Assembly (NCBI GenBank): GCA_966095765.1
Contig: CBHTSZ010000001.1
Span: 62,001 to 126,000 of the forward strand
Direction: 5' to 3'
Length of the DNA: 64,000 bases
Source: CBHTSZ01 sp966095765
GTDB lineage: Bacteria > Patescibacteriota > Saccharimonadia > Saccharimonadales > Saccharimonadaceae
Positions within the stretch are counted from its first letter, which is position 1, and each line of letters starts with the position of its first letter. This document shows positions 7,616 to 16,266 of this stretch, one piece after another. The translations under genes and the position numbers were made by a program. Under the pieces are notes generated by a model. The model did not search any database. It was not told where the DNA came from and saw nothing but the letters and a program-made list of their open reading frames with translations.

Positions 7616-8917
7616 ATGACGACTATCGACACCATACGCATGAGGGACTATGAGCGGTTTGAAGCAAACCGTCGCTTTGAGGAGATGACCGATATCGCCG
7701 AACGACTCGGCTATCCTATCGATACGACGATCCAGTATGAGATGCGTGATGGCGCGGCGTATTGCCTCAGTGATACGACTGACCGACCGTTTCACAACCA
7801 AACCTTACAGGCGATGCTCAGCGGTGCCGAGCGCTTTACAGGCGATCAAGCTTTTGAGGCCGATCGTCTTCGTCTGGAGCACGAGGAGGCGCTTCTGGTC
7901 GATGCATTTGGCCGCGATGAGTTGTCGGGCAATGTGCTCATCAAGTTTTCAAAAGTACCGGATGCAGTTGTTGACGGCGTGACGAGCATCAACGGCTATC
8001 GACGTGACCTGCTACGCTCGTTTGTCCGTATCTATACTAGAACGGATGCAGGTGTTGACTGCCGGCTCTTTACGCTCGATGGTAATAGCCGGACTGGAAT
8101 GTACCGGGCAGGCGAAGTGCTAGCAATAGATACGCTACAGCCTTCCGAGAAAGTATTAGGCGATCATACGCTCCTCATGGTTGAGGATGATGTGCAGCAG
8201 TTCGTCGATGACCTGGCGCAGCGAACAAAGTCAGTATACGACGAGGGGCGATTTGCGGAGACTAATGAACACTCCTACGCTGGCTCAAGGTATGGAGACA
8301 AGCAGAACGCGATGACGGTTGTTGCTGAACAGACATGGCTGATCGCCGGGCATATGGATGCGATTACGGATATTATGCAGCGTGGGCTTTCGATCTCTAG
8401 CCGCGATGACCTGCTAGAGGCTGAGCGGCAGCGAACGGCCGCTGCGATAAAGCTAGCTTCAAACGGCATAGACATTGCGTCAAGCTCGGATGCGAGCGTG
8501 GTCGCAGAAGTTGAGAGTGGTAACTATGATCGCGAGTGTGCAACTAGTACGGGCATGAATCAGGCACAGCAAAACATGGAAAATATCTGGGCTCCAGGGG
8601 AGTGTCAGGTCTGTTTTGCGAAAACGATGGTTGGATCATGCCGCGTGTGTGCCACCTGTGCAGCAGCTGACGACCGGGGCGTCGACCTTCTGCAGCTACG
8701 CGAGAAGAATCTTCGGAGACTCCAGACAAAACGAGCGCTTGGGCGAAGCGCTTCAATCCAGCCTAACCAGCAGCCCGCTAGGCGTCCCTCGAAACAGGAT
8801 CAGATACGCCAGGCTTACGGTGATAAAGCGGAGTTATATCGTGAAATGGTGGTCGGTGGCGAGAGACACTACGTGAGGAACAAAGTCACCAAAGAAATCA
8901 TTACCCGTCTCCGTTAG
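7616..8917 (+). CDS. Unknown protein with C-terminal double CxxC motif, behind cobalamin riboswitch
   Basis: This 433-residue soluble protein matches no family recognised here. Most of it is alpha/beta with acidic helices. Near residues 327-344 it has CQVCFAKTMVGSCRVCATC, a small zinc-ribbon-like knuckle, followed by a basic, Gln- and Arg-rich tail. ATG at 7616 directly follows the terminator; a TTG at 7595 inside the terminator stem is a less likely start. Control by a cobalamin-type leader would normally point to B12 uptake or a B12-independent isozyme, but nothing in the protein resembles those. Its stop overlaps that of the convergent Kef-like gene. Confidence 0.75.
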   Translation: MTTIDTIRMRDYERFEANRRFEEMTDIAERLGYPIDTTIQYEMRDGAAYCLSDTTDRPFHNQTLQAMLSGAERFTGDQAFEADRLRLEHEEALLVDAFGRDELSGNVLIKFSKVPDAVVDGVTSINGYRRDLLRSFVRIYTRTDAGVDCRLFTLDGNSRTGMYRAGEVLAIDTLQPSEKVLGDHTLLMVEDDVQQFVDDLAQRTKSVYDEGRFAETNEHSYAGSRYGDKQNAMTVVAEQTWLIAGHMDAITDIMQRGLSISSRDDLLEAERQRTAAAIKLASNGIDIASSSDASVVAEVESGNYDRECATSTGMNQAQQNMENIWAPGECQVCFAKTMVGSCRVCATCAAADDRGVDLLQLREKNLRRLQTKRALGRSASIQPNQQPARRPSKQDQIRQAYGDKAELYREMVVGGERHYVRNKVTKEIITRLR

Positions 8918-10599
8918 CTCTTGAGGGCGCTCTTGCCGAGTGAAATGACGTGTTGCTTGCGATATGCATCGAAAGCCTTGTGATTGAAGCCGTGTTTTTT
9001 GATGAAGCTTCCGATGCGTTCTGATCCGAGGAAGTGCGGCAGCATTACGTAAGTCGCGCCGTGCCGGTAGAGGTCGGCAGCTTGGTCGTACCCGTCAGCA
9101 TGGCAGATAAAGACCGCAGTTGGGTTGTGGTAGCGCAGGTAGCCGAGCATCGAGCGATTGACGCTCATGTCGGTGATGGTGCTGACAATGAGCTGTGCTT
9201 TATGGGCACCGATCTCATGGAGAAGCTCCTCGTCGGTCGCGTCGCCGTAAGTGTTTCGGATGCCCTGCCGGTCGAGGTGCTCGATGACCTCGGGATCATA
9301 GTCGACGACGAGGTAGCGCTGCTTCATATCGCGAAATGCCTGGAGGAACTCGTGGCCGCCTCGATGATAGCCAAAGAGAATAATCGGATAGAACTGTTGC
9401 TTGTGCTGGTGCTCTTTGATGTTTTTTCGTTCGAACAAGTGGAGCTTTGACTCGAGAAGGTGATAAATCGAGTCGTCGTACTTCATGAGGTAGGTGCTTG
9501 TACTGATCGTGATAAGCGCGACGAGCGTGATAATAGCGGTGAGCTGGTCGCCGATAAGTCCCACGCCTGCTGCGTAGACAACGAGGATGATCGAGAACTC
9601 ACTGATTTGTGATAGGTTGATAGCTGCTTTAAAGCTCGTGAGCTTTGTGTAGCCGAGTGCACCGAGGCTGCTCATGACGAAGATCGGTTTGCCGATGATG
9701 ACAATGGCCGACAGGATAAGAGCTGGCACGATGCTTTGCTGCAGTGCGCTAAAGCCGAGGCTTTCGCCGAGTACGACGAAGAACAGTACGATAAAGAAGT
9801 CACGTAACGGTTTGAGACGTGCAGCCATCTCAGTGGCATAGGGGAGAGAGGCGAGGCTTACCCCGGCAAACAGTGCCCCAACTTCGTGGCTAAAGCCAGC
9901 AAGATCAAAGAGCGTCGCTACTCCAAAGCCCCAAGCGATCGTGAACATAAAGAGTAGCTCTTGTGATCCGGCAAGAAACTTGATGAAAAACGGCATAAGC
10001 CGATAGAACACATAGAGGCCGACGCCCAGGCCGACGCCTTTTGCCACAAGCAAGGCAATATCGGAGGCGCCGAGTGTGCCAGCCGTTCCAGCTGCTGCGA
10101 CAAACAATAGGGCAAAGGTTGCGACAACATCGTCGACGAGGATGACACCAAGCGCAATCTGACCATGAAGTCGTGTTAGTTCACGTTTGTCGGAGAGTAC
10201 CTTTAGGATAATGATTGTACTACTGAAGAAGAGCGAGAGGCCGATGATCAGTGCTTCGGTCGAGGTGAAGCCGAGCAGATAACCGGCTCCAGCACCCATC
10301 CCGCCGACGAGAACGAGTATTGCACCGGCGGTTGTGAGCGATACCTTCCCGAGGCTCTTGATAACACCGATGTTGAGACCGAGGCCGATGATGAAGAGGA
10401 GGAGCGTGATGCCGATTTCGCTATACGCCTCAAAAACCGCCTTGTCGTGGATGAGCCCAAGAACACTCGGTCCGACAAGGATACCGGTAAGAATGTAGCC
10501 GATAATGAGCGGTTGCTTTAGGAGCCGAATGAGCACAGAAATCACACCGCCAATGACGATGATGATACTGAGCTGCGTAAATATCGAGCTATGTTCCAT
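8914..10599 (-). CDS. CPA2 monovalent cation:proton antiporter (KefB/KefC-like)
   Basis: This 561-residue protein has an N-terminal CPA2 exchanger domain of about 12-13 membrane helices (1-380) and a cytoplasmic TrkA-N/RCK domain. In the latter, IILFGYHRGGHEFLQAF carries the nucleotide-binding Gly motif and is followed by DATDEELL. Relatives export K+ or Na+ in exchange for protons and are gated by nucleotides or thiols. It sits 30 bp downstream of a VIT1-like gene on the same strand, so an ion-homeostasis operon is likely. No clear ribosome site is visible. Confidence 0.88.
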   Translation of the reverse strand: MEHSSIFTQLSIIIVIGGVISVLIRLLKQPLIIGYILTGILVGPSVLGLIHDKAVFEAYSEIGITLLLFIIGLGLNIGVIKSLGKVSLTTAGAILVLVGGMGAGAGYLLGFTSTEALIIGLSLFFSSTIIILKVLSDKRELTRLHGQIALGVILVDDVVATFALLFVAAAGTAGTLGASDIALLVAKGVGLGVGLYVFYRLMPFFIKFLAGSQELLFMFTIAWGFGVATLFDLAGFSHEVGALFAGVSLASLPYATEMAARLKPLRDFFIVLFFVVLGESLGFSALQQSIVPALILSAIVIIGKPIFVMSSLGALGYTKLTSFKAAINLSQISEFSIILVVYAAGVGLIGDQLTAIITLVALITISTSTYLMKYDDSIYHLLESKLHLFERKNIKEHQHKQQFYPIILFGYHRGGHEFLQAFRDMKQRYLVVDYDPEVIEHLDRQGIRNTYGDATDEELLHEIGAHKAQLIVSTITDMSVNRSMLGYLRYHNPTAVFICHADGYDQAADLYRHGATYVMLPHFLGSERIGSFIKKHGFNHKAFDAYRKQHVISLGKSALKS

Positions 10600-10629
10600 T
10601 TATATTTTTATTCCCACCATATTGTCCCT

Positions 10630-11148
10630 CTACTGTATCAGGTATGAAAGAGCCCAACCAGCCGCCGAACCAACGAGGATGATCGCGATGCCGATACCAG
10701 CAAGCTCAATCCCGTCGCGCAGCGCGTGGCGTCCGAGCAATTGGCCGCGGTAGTAGCCGGCAATAAACTGGATCAAGATTGTGACGCCGATCGAGAAGGT
10801 GATGGCGGTAAATGAGTCCTGCATAAGGAGTAGGGGGATCACAGCGAGAAGTGAAACGAGCGCGTAGGTGAGGAACTCGATAAATGCCGGCATAAAATAG
10901 GCTCGAAATGCGTTGCGCTTTTCATGGCCATCGAGTTCGTCGAGGAAGTGCTCGCTCGCATAGCGTACAGCGCTTGAGTTAAAAGCGTTGACGATGAGTC
11001 CGATGATACCGGCGATAATCAGCAGGTCATGATCGACTTTCTGAAAGTAGAGTCCGGCGACAATACCGACAAAGATGGCGAAACCGCCTTCGATACCTTC
11101 AAGGATTGATAAGAAGTTGCTAGCTCCAAGTGGAATGTGGCGGTGCAT
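10630..11148 (-). CDS. VIT1/CCC1-like membrane transporter
   Basis: This 172-residue protein has about five hydrophobic segments. The N-terminal stretch LEGIEGGFAIFVGIVAGLYF and the VNAFNSSAVRYASEHFLDEL region resemble VIT1/CCC1 iron/manganese transporters and their acidic metal-binding loop. ATG at 11148 with GAGG eight bases upstream was preferred to an upstream ATG that would lie beyond the promoter. It is divergent from the CorA-like gene, with only 40 bp between the starts. Assignment to the family is moderate; the metal is not shown. Confidence 0.65.
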   Translation of the reverse strand: MHRHIPLGASNFLSILEGIEGGFAIFVGIVAGLYFQKVDHDLLIIAGIIGLIVNAFNSSAVRYASEHFLDELDGHEKRNAFRAYFMPAFIEFLTYALVSLLAVIPLLLMQDSFTAITFSIGVTILIQFIAGYYRGQLLGRHALRDGIELAGIGIAIILVGSAAGWALSYLIQ

Positions 11149-11188
11149 GTGTGGCCTCGTTTGTTTTTCGTATATACTGCTTATAGTT

Positions 11189-12118
11189 ATGATCACTTAC
11201 TATTATAAAAACATTCGCTCGAAAAACCTATCGACCCTCGATGAGTACAAGCCGGGTGCTTGGGTATGTGTCGAAAATCCAACCGAGGATGAGATCGAGG
11301 GGCTCGTGAAGCGCTTTAACCTCGACGCTGGTCACATGGAGGACGCGCTCGACGCCGATGAGATGCCACGTCTGGAGCGGGAGGGTGATCTCACCTATAT
11401 CTTTGTGCGTTATGCCTACACTAATGATGACCTCGAGCTCACGACCTCACCACTGCTTTTTGTCGTAGGACCGGATATCCTCATCACGGTAGCACTCAAC
11501 AGCCTGCCTCGTCTCCAACGCTTTACTTCGGGCAAGATCGAGTTTTCAACTACCCAGCGCACTAAACTCGTGCTACAGATCCTCGATCAGATCGTTGACC
11601 AATACGAGGTATTCATCAACAATATCTCGCGCCAAATCAAACTGATCCGTACGCGTCTGCGCTCACATGACGTCGCCAACCAAGATTTCATTGACTTTGT
11701 GCTCATTGAGGACGAGCTCAACGAGTTCTTGAGTGCCATGCTCCCGACAACTGCGATCCTGCGTCGCCTTATGCTCGGCCGGCACATTCCACTCTTTGAG
11801 GAAGACCAAGACCTGATCGAGGACTTGCTGCTCAACAACGAACAATCTATCGAAGGTTGTCGCAGTAACGTCAAGTCGATTATCAACATTCGGGAAGCTT
11901 ACTCGACGATTGCGAGTAACAACCTAAACCGTTCGATGAAGATTCTCACTGCGGCTACGGTCATCATTGCACTGCCAAACGTTCTTTACGGAATGTTCGG
12001 TATGAATGTCGATTTACCGTTCCAACACGCGCCATGGGCGTATGGGGTGATTGTGGCTCTCACGATCATTCTCACGATCACTATTTTCGTGATTGGTCGA
12101 GCGAAACGCGTGTTTTAA
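11189..12118 (+). CDS. CorA-family divalent cation transporter
   Basis: This 309-residue protein has a large acidic cytoplasmic N-terminal domain, a long helix, and two C-terminal membrane helices separated by the YGMFGMN signature of CorA/Mrs2 channels. It should carry Mg2+ (or Co2+/Ni2+) into the cell as a pentamer. ATG 11189 follows TATACT (11173-11178) by 10 nt with no ribosome site, so the message is probably leaderless. In-frame ATGs upstream lie inside the promoter and the divergent gene. Confidence 0.92.
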   Translation: MITYYYKNIRSKNLSTLDEYKPGAWVCVENPTEDEIEGLVKRFNLDAGHMEDALDADEMPRLEREGDLTYIFVRYAYTNDDLELTTSPLLFVVGPDILITVALNSLPRLQRFTSGKIEFSTTQRTKLVLQILDQIVDQYEVFINNISRQIKLIRTRLRSHDVANQDFIDFVLIEDELNEFLSAMLPTTAILRRLMLGRHIPLFEEDQDLIEDLLLNNEQSIEGCRSNVKSIINIREAYSTIASNNLNRSMKILTAATVIIALPNVLYGMFGMNVDLPFQHAPWAYGVIVALTIILTITIFVIGRAKRVF

Positions 12119-12141
12119 ACAACGCCTCATCTAACAAACTG

Positions 12142-12170
12142 TTGACATAAGCACTATGATTTGATAGACT
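12142..12170 (+). promoter_or_regulatory. Strong promoter of tiny gene
   Basis: TTGACA (12142-12147), a 17-bp spacer and TAGACT (12165-12170) lead to a structured leader of about 78 nt before the ATG at 12255. The leader contains CGCGCCGGTG and GCGCGT stretches that could fold. Confidence 0.7.
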
Positions 12171-12254
12171 TTTTCTTGTGTCTCGCGCCGGTGAACTGGT
12201 GCCTCGGTCGAGCCGACGCGCGTTACTGACACAGAACATAAGCAAGGAGCAACC

Positions 12255-12347
12255 ATGCCGATCGCAATCCGCAAAGCGCCATCACGTGCTACGCGAGTTG
12301 AGGTAGACGTGCTACCGGCTGAGTGGCAAGAATACATTGCCCACTAG
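12255..12347 (+). CDS. 30-residue hypothetical peptide
   Basis: The reading frame MPIAIRKAPSRATRVEV continues to AEWQEYIAH and stops just before a strong terminator. AAGGAG lies seven bases before the ATG. A near-consensus promoter, a leader, a ribosome site and a terminator around a 30-codon frame make a complete stand-alone gene. The alternative is that the transcript is a small RNA in which the frame is incidental. No homologue is recognised. Confidence 0.5.
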   Translation: MPIAIRKAPSRATRVEVDVLPAEWQEYIAH

Positions 12348-12358
12348 TTTAGAACAAG

Positions 12359-12398
12359 AAAAGTCCCCGGAACCTACCCTCCCGGGGACTTTTGTTTT
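12359..12398 (+). terminator. Rho-independent terminator
   Basis: AGTCCCCGG (12362-12370) pairs with CCGGGGACT (12382-12390) and is followed by TTTGTTTT. It closes the tiny-gene transcript and may serve the convergent gene too. Confidence 0.85.
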
Positions 12399-12412
12399 GC
12401 ATCGCAATATTC

Positions 12413-13123
12413 TTATTCCGAACGCTTCGGTACTTCGACTCCCGCAGCTTTCAGCTTTGCGTCAATCTTATCCATGATTTTCTTGCCAGTTCCCTGAATG
12501 AGATCGGTGACGGTTTCATTGTCTAGCTGTTCACTTCCGAGGTAGAGGGTTGGGGTGCTATTGACGCCAAGCTTGTTGCCGAGTGCTCGGTCACGGCTAA
12601 TTTTGGCAGCAACCTTCTGGTCAGAGAGGTCTGACTGGAATTTTTTGGTGTCGAGTCCGATATCCTTCGCGTAGCCGGTAAAGATATCAGTACGCTTGCC
12701 TGGGTCGATACCGCTCCAAGCTGTCTGGTTTTCGTACAGCTTATCGTGCATTTCCCAGTATTTGCCTTGCAAGCCAGCTGCTTCAGCGGCGGTAGCGGCA
12801 GAGAGCGCATTTGGGTGGATCGCAGTAAGGGGGTAGTTACGGAAGATGAAGGCGATCTTGTCTTTGTAAGTCTCTTTGAGGGTTTTGAGCTGTGGGAAGG
12901 CGCCGCCACAACCTGGGCACTGAAAATCACCGTATTCGATCAAAACGACCTTAGCGGCTTTGTTGCCGTAGATGTGATCGCCGATACTCGTTTCCGATTC
13001 ACTGACCGCTTTTGACGGATCCATATCGGTTACGTTTACAGAGTCTTTTTTCGAGAGTAATATCAGGCCACCGACAGTGACAATACAGATTAGGGCAAAT
13101 ATGATCCATCGCGAACGCGTCAT
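12413..13123 (-). CDS. Membrane-anchored DsbA-like thiol oxidoreductase
   Basis: This 236-residue protein has an N-terminal membrane anchor (about 5-24) followed by a thioredoxin fold of the DsbA/BdbD type. The redox motif C69-P-G-C72 is in GDFQCPGCGG, and the cis-proline loop is NSTPTLYLG. It should form disulfides in exported proteins outside the membrane. AAAAGGAA lies upstream of ATG, and TATACT (13166-13161 on the minus strand) gives it a promoter divergent from the CNNM gene. No membrane partner (DsbB or VKOR) is seen in this window. Confidence 0.9.
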   Translation of the reverse strand: MTRSRWIIFALICIVTVGGLILLSKKDSVNVTDMDPSKAVSESETSIGDHIYGNKAAKVVLIEYGDFQCPGCGGAFPQLKTLKETYKDKIAFIFRNYPLTAIHPNALSAATAAEAAGLQGKYWEMHDKLYENQTAWSGIDPGKRTDIFTGYAKDIGLDTKKFQSDLSDQKVAAKISRDRALGNKLGVNSTPTLYLGSEQLDNETVTDLIQGTGKKIMDKIDAKLKAAGVEVPKRSE

Positions 13124-13201
13124 AGCAGTTAGGTTCCTTTTCGCTTTAGCTAACTACTCCAGTATAGCCTATCGACCCCTTCTCGAGGTACACTAGAGGG
13201 G

Positions 13202-14215
13202 ATGAAAATACCACTCTGGCTCATGTTCGGCGACACTGTTCTCTGGATTACTATTTTTGTGGTGCACGCGATACGGTTGAATGGCACTAGCCTCAGTCCA
13301 TTTGAGCTACGGCGACGGGCAGAAAGTGGAGACGGTGACGCGCAAAAGTTAGATGAGCGAGAACGGCTCCTGCCTCGTATTCAGACGCTGCGCCGTATCG
13401 TCGAGGCAGTGTTACTCGTGCTCGCGACTGCCCTTACGATAGTCATTTTCGGCTGGGTCATGGGAACGATTATTGCGAGCGTACTCAGTCTGCTCGTCGG
13501 GACGGTGGCTCGTCTCAGGCCTTTTGTGACACTAGCGAGGCGCTCATATGAATCACGTGAACAAGCGCTCCTCGATCTTGTTGTTAGCTGGCAGTGGCTC
13601 GATTGGTTCCGTGAAGCTATACAGGAGAACCGAGACGCGGTCGCGACTTCCAAGGCTGAGCTCGGTTACATCATCGAACGTTCAGCTGGTGTACTAACCC
13701 GTGATGAGTTGTTGCGCGTACAGGCAGGACTCGCACTTGATAGCCACAGCGTCGAAGATGTGATGACGCCAGTCTCGGTCGTTGATGTGATCGATATGCA
13801 TGATTCTCTCGGTCCACTGGTGCTCGATAGTTTGCATAAAACCGGCCACAGTCGTTTTCCAGTCATCGACAAAGACGTCCATCACGTCGTCGGAATCCTT
13901 TACTTGCATGATATTATCAATCTAAAGAGTGCCAAGTCGACCGTAAAGGAAGCAATGGATCCGCGTGTCCACTATATCCATGAGAAACAGTCGCTTGAAC
14001 GTGCCTTGCACGGCTTCCTCAAAACCCATCGACATCTCTTTGTTGTCGTCAATGACTACCGGGAGACCGTCGGCGTGCTGACCCTCGAGGACGTACTCGA
14101 AACATTACTCGGTAAAAAGATCGTCGACGAGTTCGACCAATATGACGACCTCCGGGCCGTCGCCGAGAGTAATCCTAGAAAGAACAACCTACCGAAAGGA
14201 AAGACTGATATATGA
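13202..14215 (+). CDS. CNNM/CorC-like membrane protein with CBS pair
   Basis: This 337-residue protein has two or three N-terminal hydrophobic segments, far fewer than a full DUF21 domain, followed by a CBS-domain pair (VEDVMTPVSVVDV ... GHSRFPVIDKD ... VGVLTLEDVLETLLGKKIVDEFD). The last stretch is typical of CNNM/CorC Mg2+ efflux proteins. No C-terminal CorC_HlyC domain follows. TACACT (13189-13194) lies 7 nt before ATG, so the message is likely leaderless. It overlaps aspS by 4 bp (ATGA), implying coupled translation. Confidence 0.8.
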   Translation: MKIPLWLMFGDTVLWITIFVVHAIRLNGTSLSPFELRRRAESGDGDAQKLDERERLLPRIQTLRRIVEAVLLVLATALTIVIFGWVMGTIIASVLSLLVGTVARLRPFVTLARRSYESREQALLDLVVSWQWLDWFREAIQENRDAVATSKAELGYIIERSAGVLTRDELLRVQAGLALDSHSVEDVMTPVSVVDVIDMHDSLGPLVLDSLHKTGHSRFPVIDKDVHHVVGILYLHDIINLKSAKSTVKEAMDPRVHYIHEKQSLERALHGFLKTHRHLFVVVNDYRETVGVLTLEDVLETLLGKKIVDEFDQYDDLRAVAESNPRKNNLPKGKTDI

Positions 14216-15522
14216 GAACTTTGATACGAGACCTATCGTCTCACGTTGGCGAGCAAGTAACGATCGCTGGGTGGCTCCATAAAAAACGCCTTTTAGGGGG
14301 CCTGAACTTTTTGACAGTTCGTGATCGCAGCGGCATTGCCCAATCGCTCATCAGCGACAAGGATGAGCTCGAAAAGCTCCGCGGCTTGCAGATCGGTACG
14401 GTTTTGCGCTTTACCGGCACAGTTATTTCTGACGAGCGTGCGCCTGGTGGTGTTGAGCTCCATGACGTGAGTGTCGAGGTAGAGGTTCCAGTGACTGATG
14501 AGCCCCCGATCGAGATCGATAAACCTATCCCTCACAAAGCAGAAAATCTCGACACATTGTTTGAGTACCGTGTCCTCAATGTTCGCAACCTGAACGAACA
14601 AAAGATCTTTAAGATTCGCGCCAGCCTGACTCGTTACCTCCGAGAGTTCCTGAACTCGCAGGAATTCATCGAGATTGATACTCCGAAGTTGCTCGCTGAG
14701 GCCACAGAGGGCGGGGCGGAAGTTTTCAAACTCGAATATTTTGGCAAGACAGCAACGCTCGCGCAGAGCCCACAGTTTTACAAACAGATCATGGTAGGTG
14801 CCTTTGAGCGCGTCTTTGAGATCAACCACAGCTACCGTGCGGAACCGAGCGCAACGACTCGTCATCTGACTGAGCTCACGATGCTTGATATCGAGATGGG
14901 ATTTGTCGAGAGCCACGACGAAGTGCTCGACATGGTTGGTGGTATGACTGCTGATGTACTGCGCCGAGTCTACGATGAGCATGCCGATGATCTCCGCACT
15001 CTGAACGCTCCCGAACTCAAGCTTCCAGAAGATGGCAAGGTACCGCGCTTTACGATCGCTGAGATCCACGAAATGTATACAAAAGCGACAAAGACCGATA
15101 CGACAAACGAAAAAGACCTCACGCCAGACGAAGAGCGCTGGATTTCCGAGCACGCACGCAAGCAACTCGGCAGCGACCTTGTCTTCGCGGTCGATTTCCC
15201 GGCAGTTGCCGGCAAGTTTTATCACAAGTTCAAGGACGATGGCACAGTCGCATGGGGGGATCTACTATTCCGTGGTCTTGAGATCGCAACCTGCCCGCTG
15301 CGTGAGAACAATTATGACAAGATGATCGAGCAAATGACCGCCGCTGGGCTCGATGTGACGCACGAAGGTTTCAAGTACTATCTCCAGGCATTCAAGTACG
15401 GTCTGCCGCAACACGGTGGCTGTGGCTTTGGTGTCGATCGCCTTGTCCAGAAAACAATTGGTCTTGGTAATGTCAAAGAGGCTACGCTCTTCCCGCGCGA
15501 TATCAACCGTTTGACGCCGTAA
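14212..15522 (+). CDS. aspS: Aspartyl-tRNA synthetase, archaeal type
   Basis: This 436-residue class II synthetase has an N-terminal OB-fold anticodon-binding domain and a catalytic domain with motif 2 (FERVFEINHSYRAEPSATTRH) and motif 3 (GGCGFGVDRLVQ), ending FPRDINRLTP. It lacks the large insertion of bacterial AspRS (about 590 residues) and matches the archaeal/eukaryal form. In archaeal enzymes Trp in the AGWxW stretch marks Asp-only recognition. Here the stretch is AGWLHKK with His, and the later loop has APGG. Both are features of non-discriminating enzymes that also charge tRNA-Asn. That reading is inference and implies a GatCAB amidotransferase elsewhere. Confidence 0.9.
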   Translation: MRTLIRDLSSHVGEQVTIAGWLHKKRLLGGLNFLTVRDRSGIAQSLISDKDELEKLRGLQIGTVLRFTGTVISDERAPGGVELHDVSVEVEVPVTDEPPIEIDKPIPHKAENLDTLFEYRVLNVRNLNEQKIFKIRASLTRYLREFLNSQEFIEIDTPKLLAEATEGGAEVFKLEYFGKTATLAQSPQFYKQIMVGAFERVFEINHSYRAEPSATTRHLTELTMLDIEMGFVESHDEVLDMVGGMTADVLRRVYDEHADDLRTLNAPELKLPEDGKVPRFTIAEIHEMYTKATKTDTTNEKDLTPDEERWISEHARKQLGSDLVFAVDFPAVAGKFYHKFKDDGTVAWGDLLFRGLEIATCPLRENNYDKMIEQMTAAGLDVTHEGFKYYLQAFKYGLPQHGGCGFGVDRLVQKTIGLGNVKEATLFPRDINRLTP

Positions 15523-15527
15523 TTTAC

Positions 15528-16163
15528 TTAGAGCTCGATGCTATCGCCGCTTGCGATTCGTTCGTAAGTGGCGTTTGCGTTTTCGGCGACCTTTTTCAGC
15601 ATGGTATCGACAAGGTTTTTGCCGGCTTCGGATAGGATCGCGTCGTGCGTTGGGAAGAATCGTGCAGCTTGAGAATCGACGAGGAAATCCATTGCTTCAC
15701 TGATCTTCATCCAGGGTGCGCTTGCTGGGATCATGATGTTAGGGATGGCTTTGCCCGGCAGCGCAAAGGAGTCGCCAGGGTAGTAGAGCAGCTCATCGAC
15801 AATAACGCCGAGGTTTGCGATCCGTGGGATTGACTCGTGTATGAGTGCATGCTCCCCTCCGACGAACTCTAGTACAAAATCCCGCACGTGTACGATTTCA
15901 CCTACTGATACGGATTGAGTTGGCAGACCCGGCAGGTGGGCGAGAACATCAGCGTGCGCGTAAATGGTTACTTGGGGATTATTGGCGACAATATCGGTGA
16001 GTTGTTTTATGTCGCAGTGATCTGCATGTTCATGGGTGACGACAACTCCGATGACATTTTCCGGAACCTCGACGTCAGTTGACCAGGCGCCAGGATCGAC
16101 TATTATCGCTCGTCCGGCCTTTTCGACGATAAAACAAGCGTGAGAGTATTTCGTCAATTTCAT
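15528..16163 (-). CDS. Metallo-beta-lactamase-fold hydrolase (UPF0173-like)
   Basis: This 211-residue protein has the metal-binding THEHADHCD motif, an early GxxAIIVDPG strand, and late PTHDA supplying a further ligand His. It resembles the UlaG/UPF0173 group of metal-dependent hydrolases; the substrate is unknown. ATG at 16163 is set by TATAAT (16175-16170) six bases upstream, so the message is leaderless; longer in-frame starts lie upstream of the promoter. A Crp-like site (16187-16202) covers the -35 region and would be expected to block this promoter while activating the divergent SDR gene. Confidence 0.85.
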   Translation of the reverse strand: MKLTKYSHACFIVEKAGRAIIVDPGAWSTDVEVPENVIGVVVTHEHADHCDIKQLTDIVANNPQVTIYAHADVLAHLPGLPTQSVSVGEIVHVRDFVLEFVGGEHALIHESIPRIANLGVIVDELLYYPGDSFALPGKAIPNIMIPASAPWMKISEAMDFLVDSQAARFFPTHDAILSEAGKNLVDTMLKKVAENANATYERIASGDSIEL

Positions 16164-16186
16164 ACTCTTATTATACCTTTGCTGTC

Positions 16187-16202
16187 TGTGATATTTCGCA
16201 CA
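16187..16202 (+). promoter_or_regulatory. Crp/Fnr-like site between MBL hydrolase and SDR genes
   Basis: TGTGATATTTCGCACA is a strong Crp-type palindrome. Its centre (16194.5) is 29.5 bp before TATACT (16224-16229), i.e. -41.5 for the SDR operon. For the divergent hydrolase it is centred about -31.5, over the -35 region. Confidence 0.7.
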
Positions 16203-16266
16203 GCTGCTCAACAGTTTCGTCACTATACTCAGTCCTGTACAGACACGGCGAAAAAAGGAGGTACAC

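Noticed and set aside
14293..15225. A 310-codon minus-strand frame inside aspS
   Set aside because: It is a shadow of the well-supported AspRS gene with no start signal and an unlikely composition.
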